Assembly (NCBI RefSeq): GCF_019733395.1
Contig: NZ_JAIHOO010000001.1
Coordinates: 2,473,501-2,537,500, forward strand
Direction: 5' to 3'
DNA length: 64,000 bases
DNA from: Lysobacter sp. BMK333-48F3
Lineage (GTDB): Bacteria; Pseudomonadota; Gammaproteobacteria; Xanthomonadales; Xanthomonadaceae
Shown here: piece by piece, positions 1-10,043 of the stretch
Position numbering within the stretch: the first letter of the stretch is position 1
How the letters are laid out: each line of letters begins with the position of its first letter
Notes under the pieces: model-generated
Told to the model about the DNA's origin: nothing
Databases searched by the model: none
The model's input: only the letters and a program-made list of their open reading frames with translations
Translations under genes and position numbers: made by a program

Positions 1-987
<987 letters not shown>

Positions 988-990
988 CTC

Positions 991-1710
991 TCACCCATAC
1001 ACAGCCTGGAACGCGAACGCCCCCAGCACCGCACCGGCGATCGGCGCGACCACCGGGACCCAGGCGTAGCCCCAGTCCGAGCCGCCCTTGCCGGCGATCG
1101 GCAGCAGCGCATGGGCCAGACGCGGGCCGAGGTCGCGTGCGGGGTTGATCGCATAGCCGGTGGGGCCGCCGAGCGACATGCCGATCACCACCACCAGCAG
1201 GCCGACGCCGAACGGTCCCAGGCCGGGAGACAGCGTGTTGGCGCCGATCGCGAGCGCAGCGAAGGTCAGCACGAAAGTGCCGATGGCCTCGGTGAGCAGG
1301 TTGGCGCGGGTGTCCCGCACCGCCGGCGCGGTGCAGAAGATCGCCAGCTTGGCGGCCGGGTCGTCGCTGAGCCGCCAGTGGGCGAGATAGCTGAGCCAGA
1401 CCAGCACCGCGCCGGCGAACGCGCCGGCGAGCTGGGCGGCGACGAAGCCCGGCACCAGCGACCAGGACAGCTTGCCGATCGCCGCCAGGGCCAGGGTCAG
1501 GGCGGGATTCATGATCGCGCCGCTGGTCGGGCCGGCGATGAAGATGCCGATCAGCACCGCCAGGCCCCAGGCCGCGGTGATCACGCCCCAGCCGGCGCCC
1601 TGGGCCTTGGATCGATTGAGCAGCGCGCCGGCGACCACGCCGTTGCCGAGCAGGATCAGGATGCCGGTGGCGACGAACTCGCTGAGGTATTGCGACATCG
1701 GGGTGGGCAT
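991..1710 (-). CDS. glpF: Glycerol uptake facilitator, aquaporin/MIP family
   Basis: Inner-membrane channel that lets glycerol enter the cell by facilitated diffusion. The 239-aa product has the two signature half-helices of the MIP family: SGAIMNPALTLAL near residue 65 and GYAINPARDLGPR near residue 190. The Asp after the second NPAR is typical of glyceroporins rather than water-selective aquaporins. Six hydrophobic segments are evident. An AGGAG lies about 10 nt upstream of the first ATG; a second ATG four codons in is possible. It sits between glpD and glpK, all on the minus strand, as expected for a glycerol regulon. A polar-solute facilitator of other specificity is possible, but the neighbours favour glycerol. 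Confidence 0.93.
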   Translation of the reverse strand: MPTPMSQYLSEFVATGILILLGNGVVAGALLNRSKAQGAGWGVITAAWGLAVLIGIFIAGPTSGAIMNPALTLALAAIGKLSWSLVPGFVAAQLAGAFAGAVLVWLSYLAHWRLSDDPAAKLAIFCTAPAVRDTRANLLTEAIGTFVLTFAALAIGANTLSPGLGPFGVGLLVVVIGMSLGGPTGYAINPARDLGPRLAHALLPIAGKGGSDWGYAWVPVVAPIAGAVLGAFAFQAVYG

Positions 1711-2087
1711 TGCGGTGGCTCTCCTGGGCGATGCGGCGGTTCGGGCGTACGAGGCTGGGCGGGATGTCGAAAGACTCGAGAGGCTAGGCGCGGTCCGGCA
1801 AGGTTGCGCGCGATCTGGCGCGGTCTGCTACCCGTTGCGAAACACTCTCCTGTCGTCATCAACGCGAAAGCGGGGATCCAGGGCTACACCGCGAGATGGC
1901 TCCGAAGTCTCTGCATTCCCGCCTTCGCGGGAACGACGGCAGCAACGAGCGCCGAAGCCCGGCCGGGGACGATGGCAAGCGGGAGCGCCGCTGGAGCCCG
2001 GCCGAGCATGACGGACGGCAGTCCTTCGGCGACCGGATCCGGCCAAGCCGCCCGCGCAGACATCCCGCCCTGCGGATGCGCGGCGAC
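1711..2087. other. Non-coding spacer between glpD and glpF
   Basis: This 377-bp spacer holds no convincing gene. It contains the imperfect inverted repeat at 1852-1939. Around 1947-2028 there are imperfect direct copies of a motif with the core GCCCGGCCG. The promoter for glpF may lie here, but I see no convincing -35/-10 pair. Confidence 0.6.
1852..1939. repeat. Intergenic inverted repeat, cgtcat...gcgaaagcgggg type
   Basis: The left arm (1852-1881) reads GTCGTCATCAACGCGAAAGC and continues GGGGATCC. The right arm (1913-1939) is its imperfect reverse complement, with the core CCCGCCTTCGCGGGAACGAC. Elements of this shape are widespread between genes in Xanthomonadaceae and other proteobacteria. 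Here it separates glpD from glpF and could act as an mRNA processing or stability hairpin; that role is inference. Confidence 0.75.
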
Positions 2088-3629
2088 TCATGCCAACCCC
2101 ACTTCGGCCTGCGCATCCGCCCGGCTAGCCATGCGCCGCGCCACATAGTCCTGCAGGCGTTCGACCCCGGCGGCGTCGATGCGCAGGCCGAGCTTGGAGC
2201 GTCGCCACAGGATGTCTTCGGCGGTGCGCGCCCATTCGCAGTCGACCAGGTAATCGACTTCGACCGCGTACAAGTCGGCGCCGAAGCAGGCGCCCAGGTC
2301 GTCCATGCGCGCGCAGCTCTCGAGCATGCGCAAGGCGCGGCTGCCGTAGCTGCGGCACAGGCGCAGCGCCAGCGCATCCGGCAACCACGGCCGGCGCAGA
2401 CTGAAATCCTCGTGGAAGGCGTCGAAGTCGGCGCCGGGCAGGTCGCCGCCGGGCAGCGGCGCATCGCCGGTCCAGGCCGGCCGGGGCTCGCCGAGCTCCG
2501 CGGCGAGGCGGTCGCAGGCCTCTTCGGCCAGCTTGCGCGCGGTGGTCAGCTTGCCGCCGAACACGTTCAGCAGCGGCGCGCCGTCGCGGTCCAGGTCGAG
2601 CTGGTAGTCGCGGGTGATCTGCGAGGCCTGGTCGTTGTCGTCGTCGAGCAGCGGGCGCACGCCGCTGTAGCTCCAGACCACGTCGTGCGGCCGGATCGGC
2701 CGCTTGAAGTAGCGCGAGGCGGCGGCGCACAGATAGGCGGTCTCGGCCTCGTCGATGCGCGGCGCGGCCGGGTCGCCGCGATAGTCGACGTCGGTGGTGC
2801 CGATCAGGGTGTAGGCCTGCTCGTAGGGGATCGCGAACACGATGCGCCGGTCGGGCTGCTGGAAGATATACGCATGGTCGTGCTCGAACAGCCGCGGCAC
2901 GACGATATGGCTGCCCTTGATCAGGCGCAGATGGCGCACGTGCGGCAGCCGCGCGACTTCGTCCAGGAAACGCGCCGCCCACGGCCCGGCGGCATTGACC
3001 AGCACACGCGCGCGCGCCTCGCGGACCCTGCCGCCGGGGCCGCGCAGGCGCACCCGCCAGCCGTCGCCCTCGCGCTGCGCGGCGACGCAGGCGGTGCGGG
3101 TCAGCACGCCGGCGCCGCGCTCGGCGGCGTCCATCGCGTTGAGCACGACCAGGCGCGCGTCCATCACCCAAGCGTCGGAGTAGACGAAACCGCGTACGAA
3201 CTCGTCCTGCAGCGGACGCCCGGCGATGTGCTTGCGCAGGTTGACCGAGCGCGAACCGGGCAGGCCGCGGCCGCGGCGTCCGCCGAGGCGGTCGTACAGG
3301 AACAGGCCCAGGCGGATCAGCCAGGCCGGGCGCAGATGCGGCTGGTGCGGCAGGACGAAGCGCAGCGGCCAGATGATGTGCGGGGCCATGCGCAGCAGGC
3401 GCTTGCGCTCGGCCAGGGCCTTGCCGACCAGGGCGAACTCGTACTGCTCCAGATAGCGCAGGCCGCCGTGGATGAGCTTGGTGCTGGCGCTGGAGGTGTG
3501 CGCGGCGAGGTCGTCGCGCTCGCACAGCAGCACCGACCAACCGCGGCCGGCGGCATCGCGCGCGATCGCGGCACCGTTGATGCCGCCGCCGACCACCAGC
3601 AGGTCGACCTTGAGATCCGTTTCGGTCAT
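2088..3629 (-). CDS. glpD: Aerobic glycerol-3-phosphate dehydrogenase
   Basis: FAD-dependent enzyme at the inner membrane that oxidises sn-glycerol-3-phosphate to dihydroxyacetone phosphate and feeds electrons to quinone. The 513-aa product opens with the dinucleotide-binding motif DLLVVGGGINGAAIARDAAG. GlpD-type segments follow: TSSASTKLIHGGLRYLE near residue 47, LIKGSHIVVPR near residue 235, and VWSYSGVRPL in the C-terminal half. Length matches the family (about 500 aa). It is the first glycerol gene in transcription order and is followed by a 377-bp spacer, so it is probably a separate transcript from glpF. It converts the product of GlpK, which links the three genes functionally. Confidence 0.95.
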   Translation of the reverse strand: MTETDLKVDLLVVGGGINGAAIARDAAGRGWSVLLCERDDLAAHTSSASTKLIHGGLRYLEQYEFALVGKALAERKRLLRMAPHIIWPLRFVLPHQPHLRPAWLIRLGLFLYDRLGGRRGRGLPGSRSVNLRKHIAGRPLQDEFVRGFVYSDAWVMDARLVVLNAMDAAERGAGVLTRTACVAAQREGDGWRVRLRGPGGRVREARARVLVNAAGPWAARFLDEVARLPHVRHLRLIKGSHIVVPRLFEHDHAYIFQQPDRRIVFAIPYEQAYTLIGTTDVDYRGDPAAPRIDEAETAYLCAAASRYFKRPIRPHDVVWSYSGVRPLLDDDNDQASQITRDYQLDLDRDGAPLLNVFGGKLTTARKLAEEACDRLAAELGEPRPAWTGDAPLPGGDLPGADFDAFHEDFSLRRPWLPDALALRLCRSYGSRALRMLESCARMDDLGACFGADLYAVEVDYLVDCEWARTAEDILWRRSKLGLRIDAAGVERLQDYVARRMASRADAQAEVGLA

Positions 3630-3771
3630 GCGTTCCCGCGACTGGCTGCAGGTCGCACGTGGCCGACCCAGGTTGCGTCAGGATGATGGCACAGGCTCGT
3701 GGCGCGATTGTTGCCTGGGTTCACATCAACGGCGGGTGAGGGTTGCGCGATCGCGCGGCTGTGACGCGGGC

Positions 3772-3802
3772 AAAAAAATCCCGAAGCCGCCCGGCTTCGG
3801 GA
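3772..3802 (-). terminator. Rho-independent terminator of the leu genes
   Basis: On the minus strand an 11-bp perfect stem (TCCCGAAGCCG with CGGCTTCGGGA) is followed by seven T residues. It lies 154 bp downstream of the leuB stop and closes the ilv/leu cluster. Confidence 0.9.
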
Positions 3803-3955
3803 AGGGGGTTACAGACGGGCCGGAGAGACCTCTTTGTAATGCGCGGTAGTCCCTGAAGCCTGCGGCTGCGCGGCGCGCGCCCCGCGGCGATTCGATGCAG
3901 CGTATTCAGCGAAGCGAGGCGGATCGCGTTTCCGCTCGCTTGCGGCCAATCCCGG
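3803..3955 (-). other. Long 3' region between leuB and its terminator, possible small RNA
   Basis: This 153-bp stretch separates the leuB stop from a strong terminator, with no reading frame. Its minus-strand transcript is C-rich near the terminator. A 3' UTR-derived or independently transcribed small RNA is possible, but no convincing promoter is visible, so this is only a suggestion. Confidence 0.3.
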
Positions 3956-5044
3956 TCAATCGCGCAACTCGGCCACCTGGCACGGCAGCTCAAGTTGGGC
4001 CAGCACCGCCGCGGTGACCTCGGCGGTGGTCGCGGCGCGGCCGGCCGGGGCCAGGTCGGCGGTCAGCGTGCCGGCCTCCAGCACCGCAGCGACCGCACGC
4101 TCGACGCATTCGGCCTCGGCCTCCAGGCCCAGCGAATGGCGCAGCAGCAGCGCGGCGCTGAGGATGGTGCCGCAGGGGTTGGCGATGCCGCGGCCGGCGA
4201 TGTCCGGCGCCGAGCCGTGGATCGGCTCGTACAGGCCGACCTTGCCCTCGCCGAGCGAAGCCGACGGCAGCAGGCCCAGCGAGCCGGCCAGCATCGAGGC
4301 TTCGTCGGTGAGGATGTCGCCGAACATGTTCTCGGTGACGATCACGTCGAAAGCGCGCGGCTTGGCGATCAGGTGCATCGCCATCGAATCGACCAACTGG
4401 TGTTCCAGGGTGACGTCGGGGAACTCCTCGCGCGCCACCTTCGCGGCGACCTCGCGCCACAGCCGCGAGGTCTCCAGCACGTTGGCCTTGTCGACCGAGA
4501 CCACGTGCTTGCGACGGCCGCGGGCCAGTTCGCAGGCGCGGCGCACGACCCGTTCGATCTCGGCCACGCTGTACTCGCACAGGTCGCTGGCGGCGTCGGC
4601 GCTGCGTTGCTTCTGGCCGAAATAGATGCCGCCGGTGAGTTCGCGCACCACCATCAGGTCGACCCCGGCCAGCAGGTGCGGCTTGATCGGCGAGGCGCCC
4701 AGGGTGGCCGCGTGCGGCTGCACCGGACGCAGGTTGGCGTACAGCCCCAGGCCCTTGCGCAGCGCCAGCAGGCCTTGTTCGGGGCGGACCTTGGCCTGCG
4801 GGTCGGACCACTTCGGACCGCCGACCGCGCCCAGCAGCACCGCGTCGGCGCGCTGGCAGGCCTGCAAGGTCGCCGCCGGCAGCGGTTCGCCGCTGGCGTC
4901 GATCGCGGCGCCGCCGATGGCGTGCTCGTGCAGTTGGAATTGATGGCCGTAGCGGGCGGCGACCGCGCGCAGCACTTCGACCGCGGCGGCGGTGACTTCC
5001 GGACCGATGCCGTCGCCGGGCAGAACGACGATGTCAGCGCGCAT
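3956..5044 (-). CDS. leuB: 3-isopropylmalate dehydrogenase
   Basis: NAD-dependent oxidative decarboxylation of 3-isopropylmalate to 2-ketoisocaproate precursor, third step of leucine synthesis. The 362-aa product starts [20 protein letters not shown], typical of the isocitrate/isopropylmalate dehydrogenase family. It also carries [13 protein letters not shown] near residue 135, the substrate and metal segment [20 protein letters not shown] near 235, and the NAD-binding [20 protein letters not shown] near 272. An AGGAG lies 7 nt before the ATG. The start overlaps the leuD stop by 11 bp, implying translational coupling. It is the last gene of the leuCDB unit and is followed by a strong terminator at 3772. 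Confidence 0.96.
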   Translation of the reverse strand: MRADIVVLPGDGIGPEVTAAAVEVLRAVAARYGHQFQLHEHAIGGAAIDASGEPLPAATLQACQRADAVLLGAVGGPKWSDPQAKVRPEQGLLALRKGLGLYANLRPVQPHAATLGASPIKPHLLAGVDLMVVRELTGGIYFGQKQRSADAASDLCEYSVAEIERVVRRACELARGRRKHVVSVDKANVLETSRLWREVAAKVAREEFPDVTLEHQLVDSMAMHLIAKPRAFDVIVTENMFGDILTDEASMLAGSLGLLPSASLGEGKVGLYEPIHGSAPDIAGRGIANPCGTILSAALLLRHSLGLEAEAECVERAVAAVLEAGTLTADLAPAGRAATTAEVTAAVLAQLELPCQVAELRD

Positions 5045-5678
5045 GGGAGGACTCCTGGGTTTGGGACTGCGCCGCGGCGCGGCGCTGTTCGTAGTGATTG
5101 ATCGCCTGCTGCTGGCGCAGCAGATAGCCGAGCTGGTCGACGCCTTCGATCAGGCAGGTCTGGGCGAAGGCGTCGAGCGGGAACTCGACCGAACGCCCGT
5201 CGGGCAAGTGCAGGCGGCGTTCGCGCACGTCGATGCGCAGTTCGATGCCGGGCTGGGCCAGCAATTCGTCGAGCAGGGCCTGCTCGATCACCACCGGCAA
5301 CAGGCCGTTCTTGAGCGAATTGCTGCGGAAGATGTCGGCGATCTCGCTGCTGATCACCGCGCGCAGGCCGAGGTCGGTCAGCGCCCACGGCGCGTGTTCG
5401 CGCGAGGAGCCGCAGCCGAAATTGCGCCCGGCGACCAGGATCGCGGCGCCGGCGTTTTCGGGCTTGTTGAACTCGAAGGCCGGATTGGGCGAGCCGTCGG
5501 CCAGGTAGCGCCAGTCGTTGAAGGCGAACTTGCCCAGACCCTTGCGTTCGGTGGTGGTCAGAAAACGCGCCGGGATGATCTGGTCGGTGTCGATGTTGCG
5601 CTCGCGCAGCACCACGGTGCGCGAGACCAGTTCGACGAAGCCGGCGCCGGCATCGGTAGAGGCGATGGAAGCGGACAT
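5034..5678 (-). CDS. leuD: 3-isopropylmalate dehydratase small subunit
   Basis: Swivel-domain subunit that pairs with LeuC to isomerise 2-isopropylmalate to 3-isopropylmalate. The 214-aa product contains [13 protein letters not shown] near residue 28 and the hallmark [17 protein letters not shown] near residue 84. I place the start at the ATG at 5678 because it is preceded by a GGGAGG seven nt upstream and yields the usual N terminus. The open frame extends much further upstream, but that part is a shadow of leuC. The start shares one base with the leuC stop. Confidence 0.95.
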   Translation of the reverse strand: MSASIASTDAGAGFVELVSRTVVLRERNIDTDQIIPARFLTTTERKGLGKFAFNDWRYLADGSPNPAFEFNKPENAGAAILVAGRNFGCGSSREHAPWALTDLGLRAVISSEIADIFRSNSLKNGLLPVVIEQALLDELLAQPGIELRIDVRERRLHLPDGRSVEFPLDAFAQTCLIEGVDQLGYLLRQQQAINHYEQRRAAAQSQTQESSHAR

Positions 5679-7117
5679 CACGCGACCTCCCGGGCGGCGG
5701 AAGTTTGGGCGGCAGGGTTCAGGTAATCGCGCGGGTCGACCACCCGGCCGGCGACGGCGCAGGCCGCCGCGGTCAGCGGCGAGGCCAGCAGGGTGCGCGC
5801 GCCCTTGCCTTGGCGGCCTTCGAAGTTGCGGTTGCTGGTCGATACCGCCAACTGACCGGCGCCGACCAGGTCGCCGTTCATGGCGATGCACATCGAGCAA
5901 CCCGGTTCGCGCCATTCGGCGCCGGCGGCGCGGATCACCGCGTCCAGGCCCTCGGCCTCGGCATCGCGCTTGACCTGCTCGGAACCGGGCACGACCAGCA
6001 TGCGCACGCGCGGATGCACGTGGCGGCCGCGCAGCACGTCGGCGGCCTGGCGCAGGTCGGACAGGCGCGAATTGGTGCAGCTGCCGACGAACACCACGTC
6101 GACCGGACGCCCGGCCAGCGCGGCGCCGCCTTCGAAGCCCATGTAGGCCAGGGCCTTGGCCTCGTCGGCGTCGCTGGCCTGCGGCAGGGTCGCATCGACC
6201 GCGGCGACCTGGCCCGGGTGCGTGCCCCAGGTCAGGGTCGGTTTGATCGCGGCGGCGTCGATATGCACCTCGCGGTCGAAGCGCGCGCCGGCGTCGGTCT
6301 TGAACTCGCTCCAGCGCGCCAGCGCCTGGTCCCAATCGCTGCCGCGCGGCGCGCGCGGGGTCTTGGCCAGATAATCGTAGGTCACCTGGTCGGGCGCGAT
6401 CAGACCGGCGCGGGCGCCGGCCTCGATCGACATGTTGCAGACCGTCATGCGCTCGTCCATCGACAGCGCGCGCACGGTCGAACCGCGGTACTCGATGACG
6501 TGGCCGGTGCCGCCGTTGACGCCGATCTCGCCGATCACGTGCAGGATCAGGTCCTTGGCGCCGACGCCCGGGGCCAGTTCGCCTTCGATGTTGATCGCCA
6601 GGGTCTTGGGCTTGCGCTGCAGCAGGCACTGGGTGGTCAGCACGTGGCCGACTTCGCTGGTGCCGATGCCGAAGGCCAGCGCGCCGAAGGCGCCGTGGGT
6701 GGCGGTGTGGCTGTCGCCGCAGACGATGGTCTGGCCGGGCTGGGTCAGGCCCAGCTCCGGGCCGATCACGTGGACGATGCCGCGATGGGCGCTGTCGAAA
6801 TCGAACAGTTCGATGCCGTGGCGCGCGCAGTTGCGGCGCAGGGTATCGACCTGGTGCTCGGCCTCGGCGGTGTAGTACGGCAGGCGGCCGTCGGCGCCGG
6901 CGGGCAGGGTCGGGGTGGAGTGGTCGAGCGTGCCCTTGGTCAGGTCGGTGCGGCGCGGCTTGAGACCGCGCGCGTCGAGTTCGGCGAAGGCCTGCGGCGA
7001 GGTGACCTCGTGGATCAGATGCAGGTCGACGTACAGCACCGCCGGCGCGGCCTCGGATTCGGGCGCGACCAGGTGGGCGTCCCACAGTTTGTCGAACAGG
7101 GTGGTGGGTGTGATCAT
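5678..7117 (-). CDS. leuC: 3-isopropylmalate dehydratase large subunit
   Basis: Aconitase-family subunit carrying the [4Fe-4S] cluster; with LeuD it catalyses the second step of leucine synthesis. The 479-aa product has [20 protein letters not shown] near residue 135. The cluster-ligand cysteines are in [12 protein letters not shown] near 355 and in [11 protein letters not shown] near 417. Length fits the family (about 470 aa). It begins 148 bp downstream of leuA. Its ATG overlaps the stop of a ten-codon frame (ATGA), and no clear Shine-Dalgarno is visible, so coupling or unusual initiation is possible. Confidence 0.96.
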   Translation of the reverse strand: MITPTTLFDKLWDAHLVAPESEAAPAVLYVDLHLIHEVTSPQAFAELDARGLKPRRTDLTKGTLDHSTPTLPAGADGRLPYYTAEAEHQVDTLRRNCARHGIELFDFDSAHRGIVHVIGPELGLTQPGQTIVCGDSHTATHGAFGALAFGIGTSEVGHVLTTQCLLQRKPKTLAINIEGELAPGVGAKDLILHVIGEIGVNGGTGHVIEYRGSTVRALSMDERMTVCNMSIEAGARAGLIAPDQVTYDYLAKTPRAPRGSDWDQALARWSEFKTDAGARFDREVHIDAAAIKPTLTWGTHPGQVAAVDATLPQASDADEAKALAYMGFEGGAALAGRPVDVVFVGSCTNSRLSDLRQAADVLRGRHVHPRVRMLVVPGSEQVKRDAEAEGLDAVIRAAGAEWREPGCSMCIAMNGDLVGAGQLAVSTSNRNFEGRQGKGARTLLASPLTAAACAVAGRVVDPRDYLNPAAQTSAAREVA

Positions 7118-7159
7118 GGATAGGTGATGGCGTTGGCTGTCATGGCTAAGGCGGCGTAC

Positions 7160-7180
7160 CGCTCGGGTTCTATCCGAGCG
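7160..7180 (-). promoter_or_regulatory. Small hairpin in the leuA-leuC spacer
   Basis: A 7-bp stem (CGCTCGG with CCGAGCG) with a 7-nt loop lies in the 148-bp gap between leuA and leuC. It is not followed by a T-run, so it does not look like a terminator. It may mark a processing site or separate control of leuCDB. Confidence 0.35.
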
Positions 7181-7265
7181 ACGCGCTGCGCTGCGTTCGC
7201 TGCGGTTCCGGAAGCTGCGCGGTCTCGACCGTCGAGGCGTTGCGGCGAATGGTGCGTTGCGCGGT

Positions 7266-8870
7266 TCATGCGGTGGCGGCGACCTTGTGCGGCTGCGCTT
7301 GCGGTTGCGGCTGCTGGCGCGTGCGCACCACCCGGTTGGCCAACTCCAGCCAGGCCAGCGCGCTGGCCTCGATGATGTCGGTACTGGTGCCCGAGCCGGT
7401 CAGCTCGACCCCGTCCACGCGCGCGGTCACGCTGGCCTGGCCCTGGGCGTCGTCGCCGGTGGTCACGCTGGAGACGTTGTAGCTGTCGATGCGCAGGGCG
7501 ATGCCGGTGGCGCGGGCCAGGGCGGCGAACAAGGCGTGCACCGGGCCGTCGCCGACCGCGGCCTCGCTGATCGTGGCGCCGTCGGGCTCGACCAGTTGCA
7601 CGCTCGCGGTCGGCAGGCTGCCGTCGGCGACGCCGGTGCTGACGTGGGCGCGTACCAGCCGGTAGCCGCGCGCGGCCTTGGCGTCGGCGCCGAGCACCAG
7701 CGCTTCCAGATCGGCGTCGAACACTTCGCGCTTCTTTTCGGCCAGGGCCTTGAAGCTGGCGAACACCGCGTTCAAACGCGCCTCGTCCAGGCTGAAGCCC
7801 AGCGCCTGCAGGCGGTCGCTCAGCGCGGCGCGGCCGCTGTGCCGGCCCATGACCATCTGCGATTGCGCCCAGCCGACGGTTTCCGGATGCATGATCTCGT
7901 AGGTGCCGCGGTGCTTGAGCATGCCGTGCTGGTGGATGCCCGATTCGTGCGCGAACGCGTTCTGGCCGACGATGGCCTTGTTGCGCTGGACCACCATGCC
8001 GGTGATGCGCGACAGCAGGCGCGAGGTCGGCACCAGGCGGCGGGTGTCGATCCGGGTGCCGACGTTGTAGTAGGCGTTGCGCACCCGCAGCGCCATCACC
8101 AGCTCTTCCAGCGCGCAGTTGCCGGCGCGTTCGCCGATGCCGTTGATGGTGCACTCGACCTGGCGCGCGCCGCCTTCGATCGCCGCCAGGCTGTTGGCCA
8201 CGGCCAGGCCCAGGTCGTTGTGGCAGTGGGCGCTGAACACCGCCTGGTCGGTGCCGCGCACGTTGGCGCGCAGGTATTCGAACAGGGCGCGGATCTCGCT
8301 CGGGGTGGTGTAGCCGACGGTGTCGGGAATGTTCAGCGTGCGCGCGCCGGCGGCGACCGCGGCGCTGCAGATTTCGACCAGGTAGTCGTGCTCGGTGCGC
8401 AGCGCGTCTTCGCAGGAGAACTCGACGTCGTCGACATAGCGGCGCGCCTGCTCGACCGCGGCGATCGCGCGCTCGGTCACCTGTTGCTTGTCCAGGTTGA
8501 GCTTGTGCTGGCGATGCAGCGGGCTGGTGGAGATGAACACGTGGATGCGCGGCTTGGCCGCGCCTTCCAAGGCGCGCGCGCAGGCTTCGATGTCGCCGGG
8601 GTGGCAGCGGGCCAGGGTGGCCAGGGTCGAGCCGCGCACTTCGCGCACGATCGCCCGGGTGCCTTCCAGGTCGGCCTCGGAACTGGCGGGGAAGCCGGCC
8701 TCGATCACGTCGACGCCGAGCTCGGACAAGGCGTGGGCGAAGCGCAGTTTCTGGCTGGCGGTCATGCTGCAGCCCGGCGACTGTTCGCCGTCGCGCAGGC
8801 TGGTGTCGAAAATGGTGACCTGTTGCTGCGGCGCGTCGGTCGGTACTACCGGTCCTGACGTGTCGTTCAT
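7266..8870 (-). CDS. leuA: 2-isopropylmalate synthase
   Basis: Condenses acetyl-CoA with 2-ketoisovalerate, the committed step of leucine synthesis. The 534-aa product has the DRE-TIM metallolyase signature [14 protein letters not shown] near residue 20 and [20 protein letters not shown] near residue 210, with metal-binding His residues. The C-terminal region (about 390 onward) is the LeuA allosteric domain, which normally senses leucine. Length is usual for the long LeuA type. The start codon overlaps the tdcB stop by 4 bp (ATGA), so the two genes are coupled. It joins the isoleucine/valine genes to the leucine branch in one transcript. Confidence 0.95.
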   Translation of the reverse strand: MNDTSGPVVPTDAPQQQVTIFDTSLRDGEQSPGCSMTASQKLRFAHALSELGVDVIEAGFPASSEADLEGTRAIVREVRGSTLATLARCHPGDIEACARALEGAAKPRIHVFISTSPLHRQHKLNLDKQQVTERAIAAVEQARRYVDDVEFSCEDALRTEHDYLVEICSAAVAAGARTLNIPDTVGYTTPSEIRALFEYLRANVRGTDQAVFSAHCHNDLGLAVANSLAAIEGGARQVECTINGIGERAGNCALEELVMALRVRNAYYNVGTRIDTRRLVPTSRLLSRITGMVVQRNKAIVGQNAFAHESGIHQHGMLKHRGTYEIMHPETVGWAQSQMVMGRHSGRAALSDRLQALGFSLDEARLNAVFASFKALAEKKREVFDADLEALVLGADAKAARGYRLVRAHVSTGVADGSLPTASVQLVEPDGATISEAAVGDGPVHALFAALARATGIALRIDSYNVSSVTTGDDAQGQASVTARVDGVELTGSGTSTDIIEASALAWLELANRVVRTRQQPQPQAQPHKVAATA

Positions 8871-10039
8871 GGGAATCGATCCTCTAATACGGCGTAACGC
8901 GGGTTGGAAGTCGGGGCATCGTCGGTGGGGCGGGAGTCGGGGCCGCTGCGGCCCCGACTAAGTCGCATCGCGGGATCGAGATTGGCGAGCTTGTAAATGT
9001 CCGCCTCGACGGTGGCGGCCTCGCGACCGAGGCCCTCGCGGTTGCGCCGGCGCGGTCGCCGCGGCGGCTGCGGCCGCACCTCCGACAACAACTGCGCCAG
9101 CACCCCGGCATCCAGATTGCCGCCCGACACCACCGCGCATTTGCGCTTGCCGACGATGCGGCGGCCGGCCGCCAGGGCCAGGGCGCCGGCGCCCTCGGCG
9201 ATGATGTGTTCCTCCAGCGCCAGCCGGACCAGGGTTTCGCGCAGTTCGGCCTCGCGCACGATCACCACGTCGTCGAGCAGTTCGGCCAGCACGCGCTCGG
9301 TCAGCCGGCCGGGGTCCTTGACCCGCACGCCGTCGGCCAGGGTCGCGGCCGGTTCGACCAGTCGGCGGTCGCCGCGCAGGGCGCGCGCCATCGAATCCAC
9401 GCCTTCGACCTGGGCGCCGATCACCCGCACCCTGCGTCCGGCGGCGCCGGCCGCGAGCAGTTGCGACTTCAGCGCCATCGCCACGCCGGCGGCCAGGCCG
9501 CCGCCGCCGATCGGCACCAGCACCACGTCGGGCAGGAACCCGGCCAGCTCCAGGCCGACCGTGCCCTGGCCGGCGATCACGTCCGGATCGTCGAAGGCCG
9601 ACAGCAAACGGTAGCCGTGCTGTTCGGCCAGCTCCTTGGCGAAGGCCTTGGCCTCGTCGTAGCTGTCGCCGTGCAGGCGCACGGTGGCACCCCAATGGGC
9701 GACGCCGGCGACCTTGGTCTGCGGCGCGCAGCTCGGCATCACCGTGATCGCATTGACGCCCAGGCGATATGCGGCCCAGGCCAGGCCTTGGGCATGGTTG
9801 CCGGCCGAGGCGGCGATCACCGGACGCTGATCGCCGCGTTCGCGCCCGGCCAGCAGCGCGTTGAGCGCGCCGCGTACCTTGTAGGAACCGGTGCGCTGCA
9901 GGTTCTCCAGCTTCAGCCAGCAGCCGAAGCGCTCGGCGTGGTGCAGCGGCGTCGGTTCCAGATAACGGCGCAGCCGCACCTGCGCCGCCAACAGGTCGGC
10001 GGCGCCGAGCGAGGCCAGACTGGCTACGTCGCAGTCCAT
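8867..10039 (-). CDS. tdcB: Threonine dehydratase without regulatory domain
   Basis: PLP-dependent deamination of threonine to 2-oxobutyrate, the entry to isoleucine. The 390-aa product has the PLP-lysine segment [15 protein letters not shown] (Lys54), ASAGNHAQG near residue 79, and the glycine loop [12 protein letters not shown] near residue 177. After about residue 330 the sequence becomes Arg/Pro-rich and shows no ACT-like domain. The enzyme therefore resembles the short TdcB/serine-threonine dehydratase type rather than allosteric IlvA (about 510 aa). Its position between ilvE and leuA, 4 bp from ilvE and overlapping leuA, argues for a biosynthetic role. Isoleucine feedback at this step would then have to come from elsewhere, perhaps attenuation. 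Confidence 0.88.
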   Translation of the reverse strand: MDCDVASLASLGAADLLAAQVRLRRYLEPTPLHHAERFGCWLKLENLQRTGSYKVRGALNALLAGRERGDQRPVIAASAGNHAQGLAWAAYRLGVNAITVMPSCAPQTKVAGVAHWGATVRLHGDSYDEAKAFAKELAEQHGYRLLSAFDDPDVIAGQGTVGLELAGFLPDVVLVPIGGGGLAAGVAMALKSQLLAAGAAGRRVRVIGAQVEGVDSMARALRGDRRLVEPAATLADGVRVKDPGRLTERVLAELLDDVVIVREAELRETLVRLALEEHIIAEGAGALALAAGRRIVGKRKCAVVSGGNLDAGVLAQLLSEVRPQPPRRPRRRNREGLGREAATVEADIYKLANLDPAMRLSRGRSGPDSRPTDDAPTSNPRYAVLEDRFP

Positions 10040-10043
10040 GGCC

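Noticed and set aside
5034..7085. Apparent large protein containing LeuD at its C terminus.
   Set aside because: The upstream part overlaps leuC in another frame and is Arg/Pro-rich; the real leuD start at 5678 has its own ribosome binding site.
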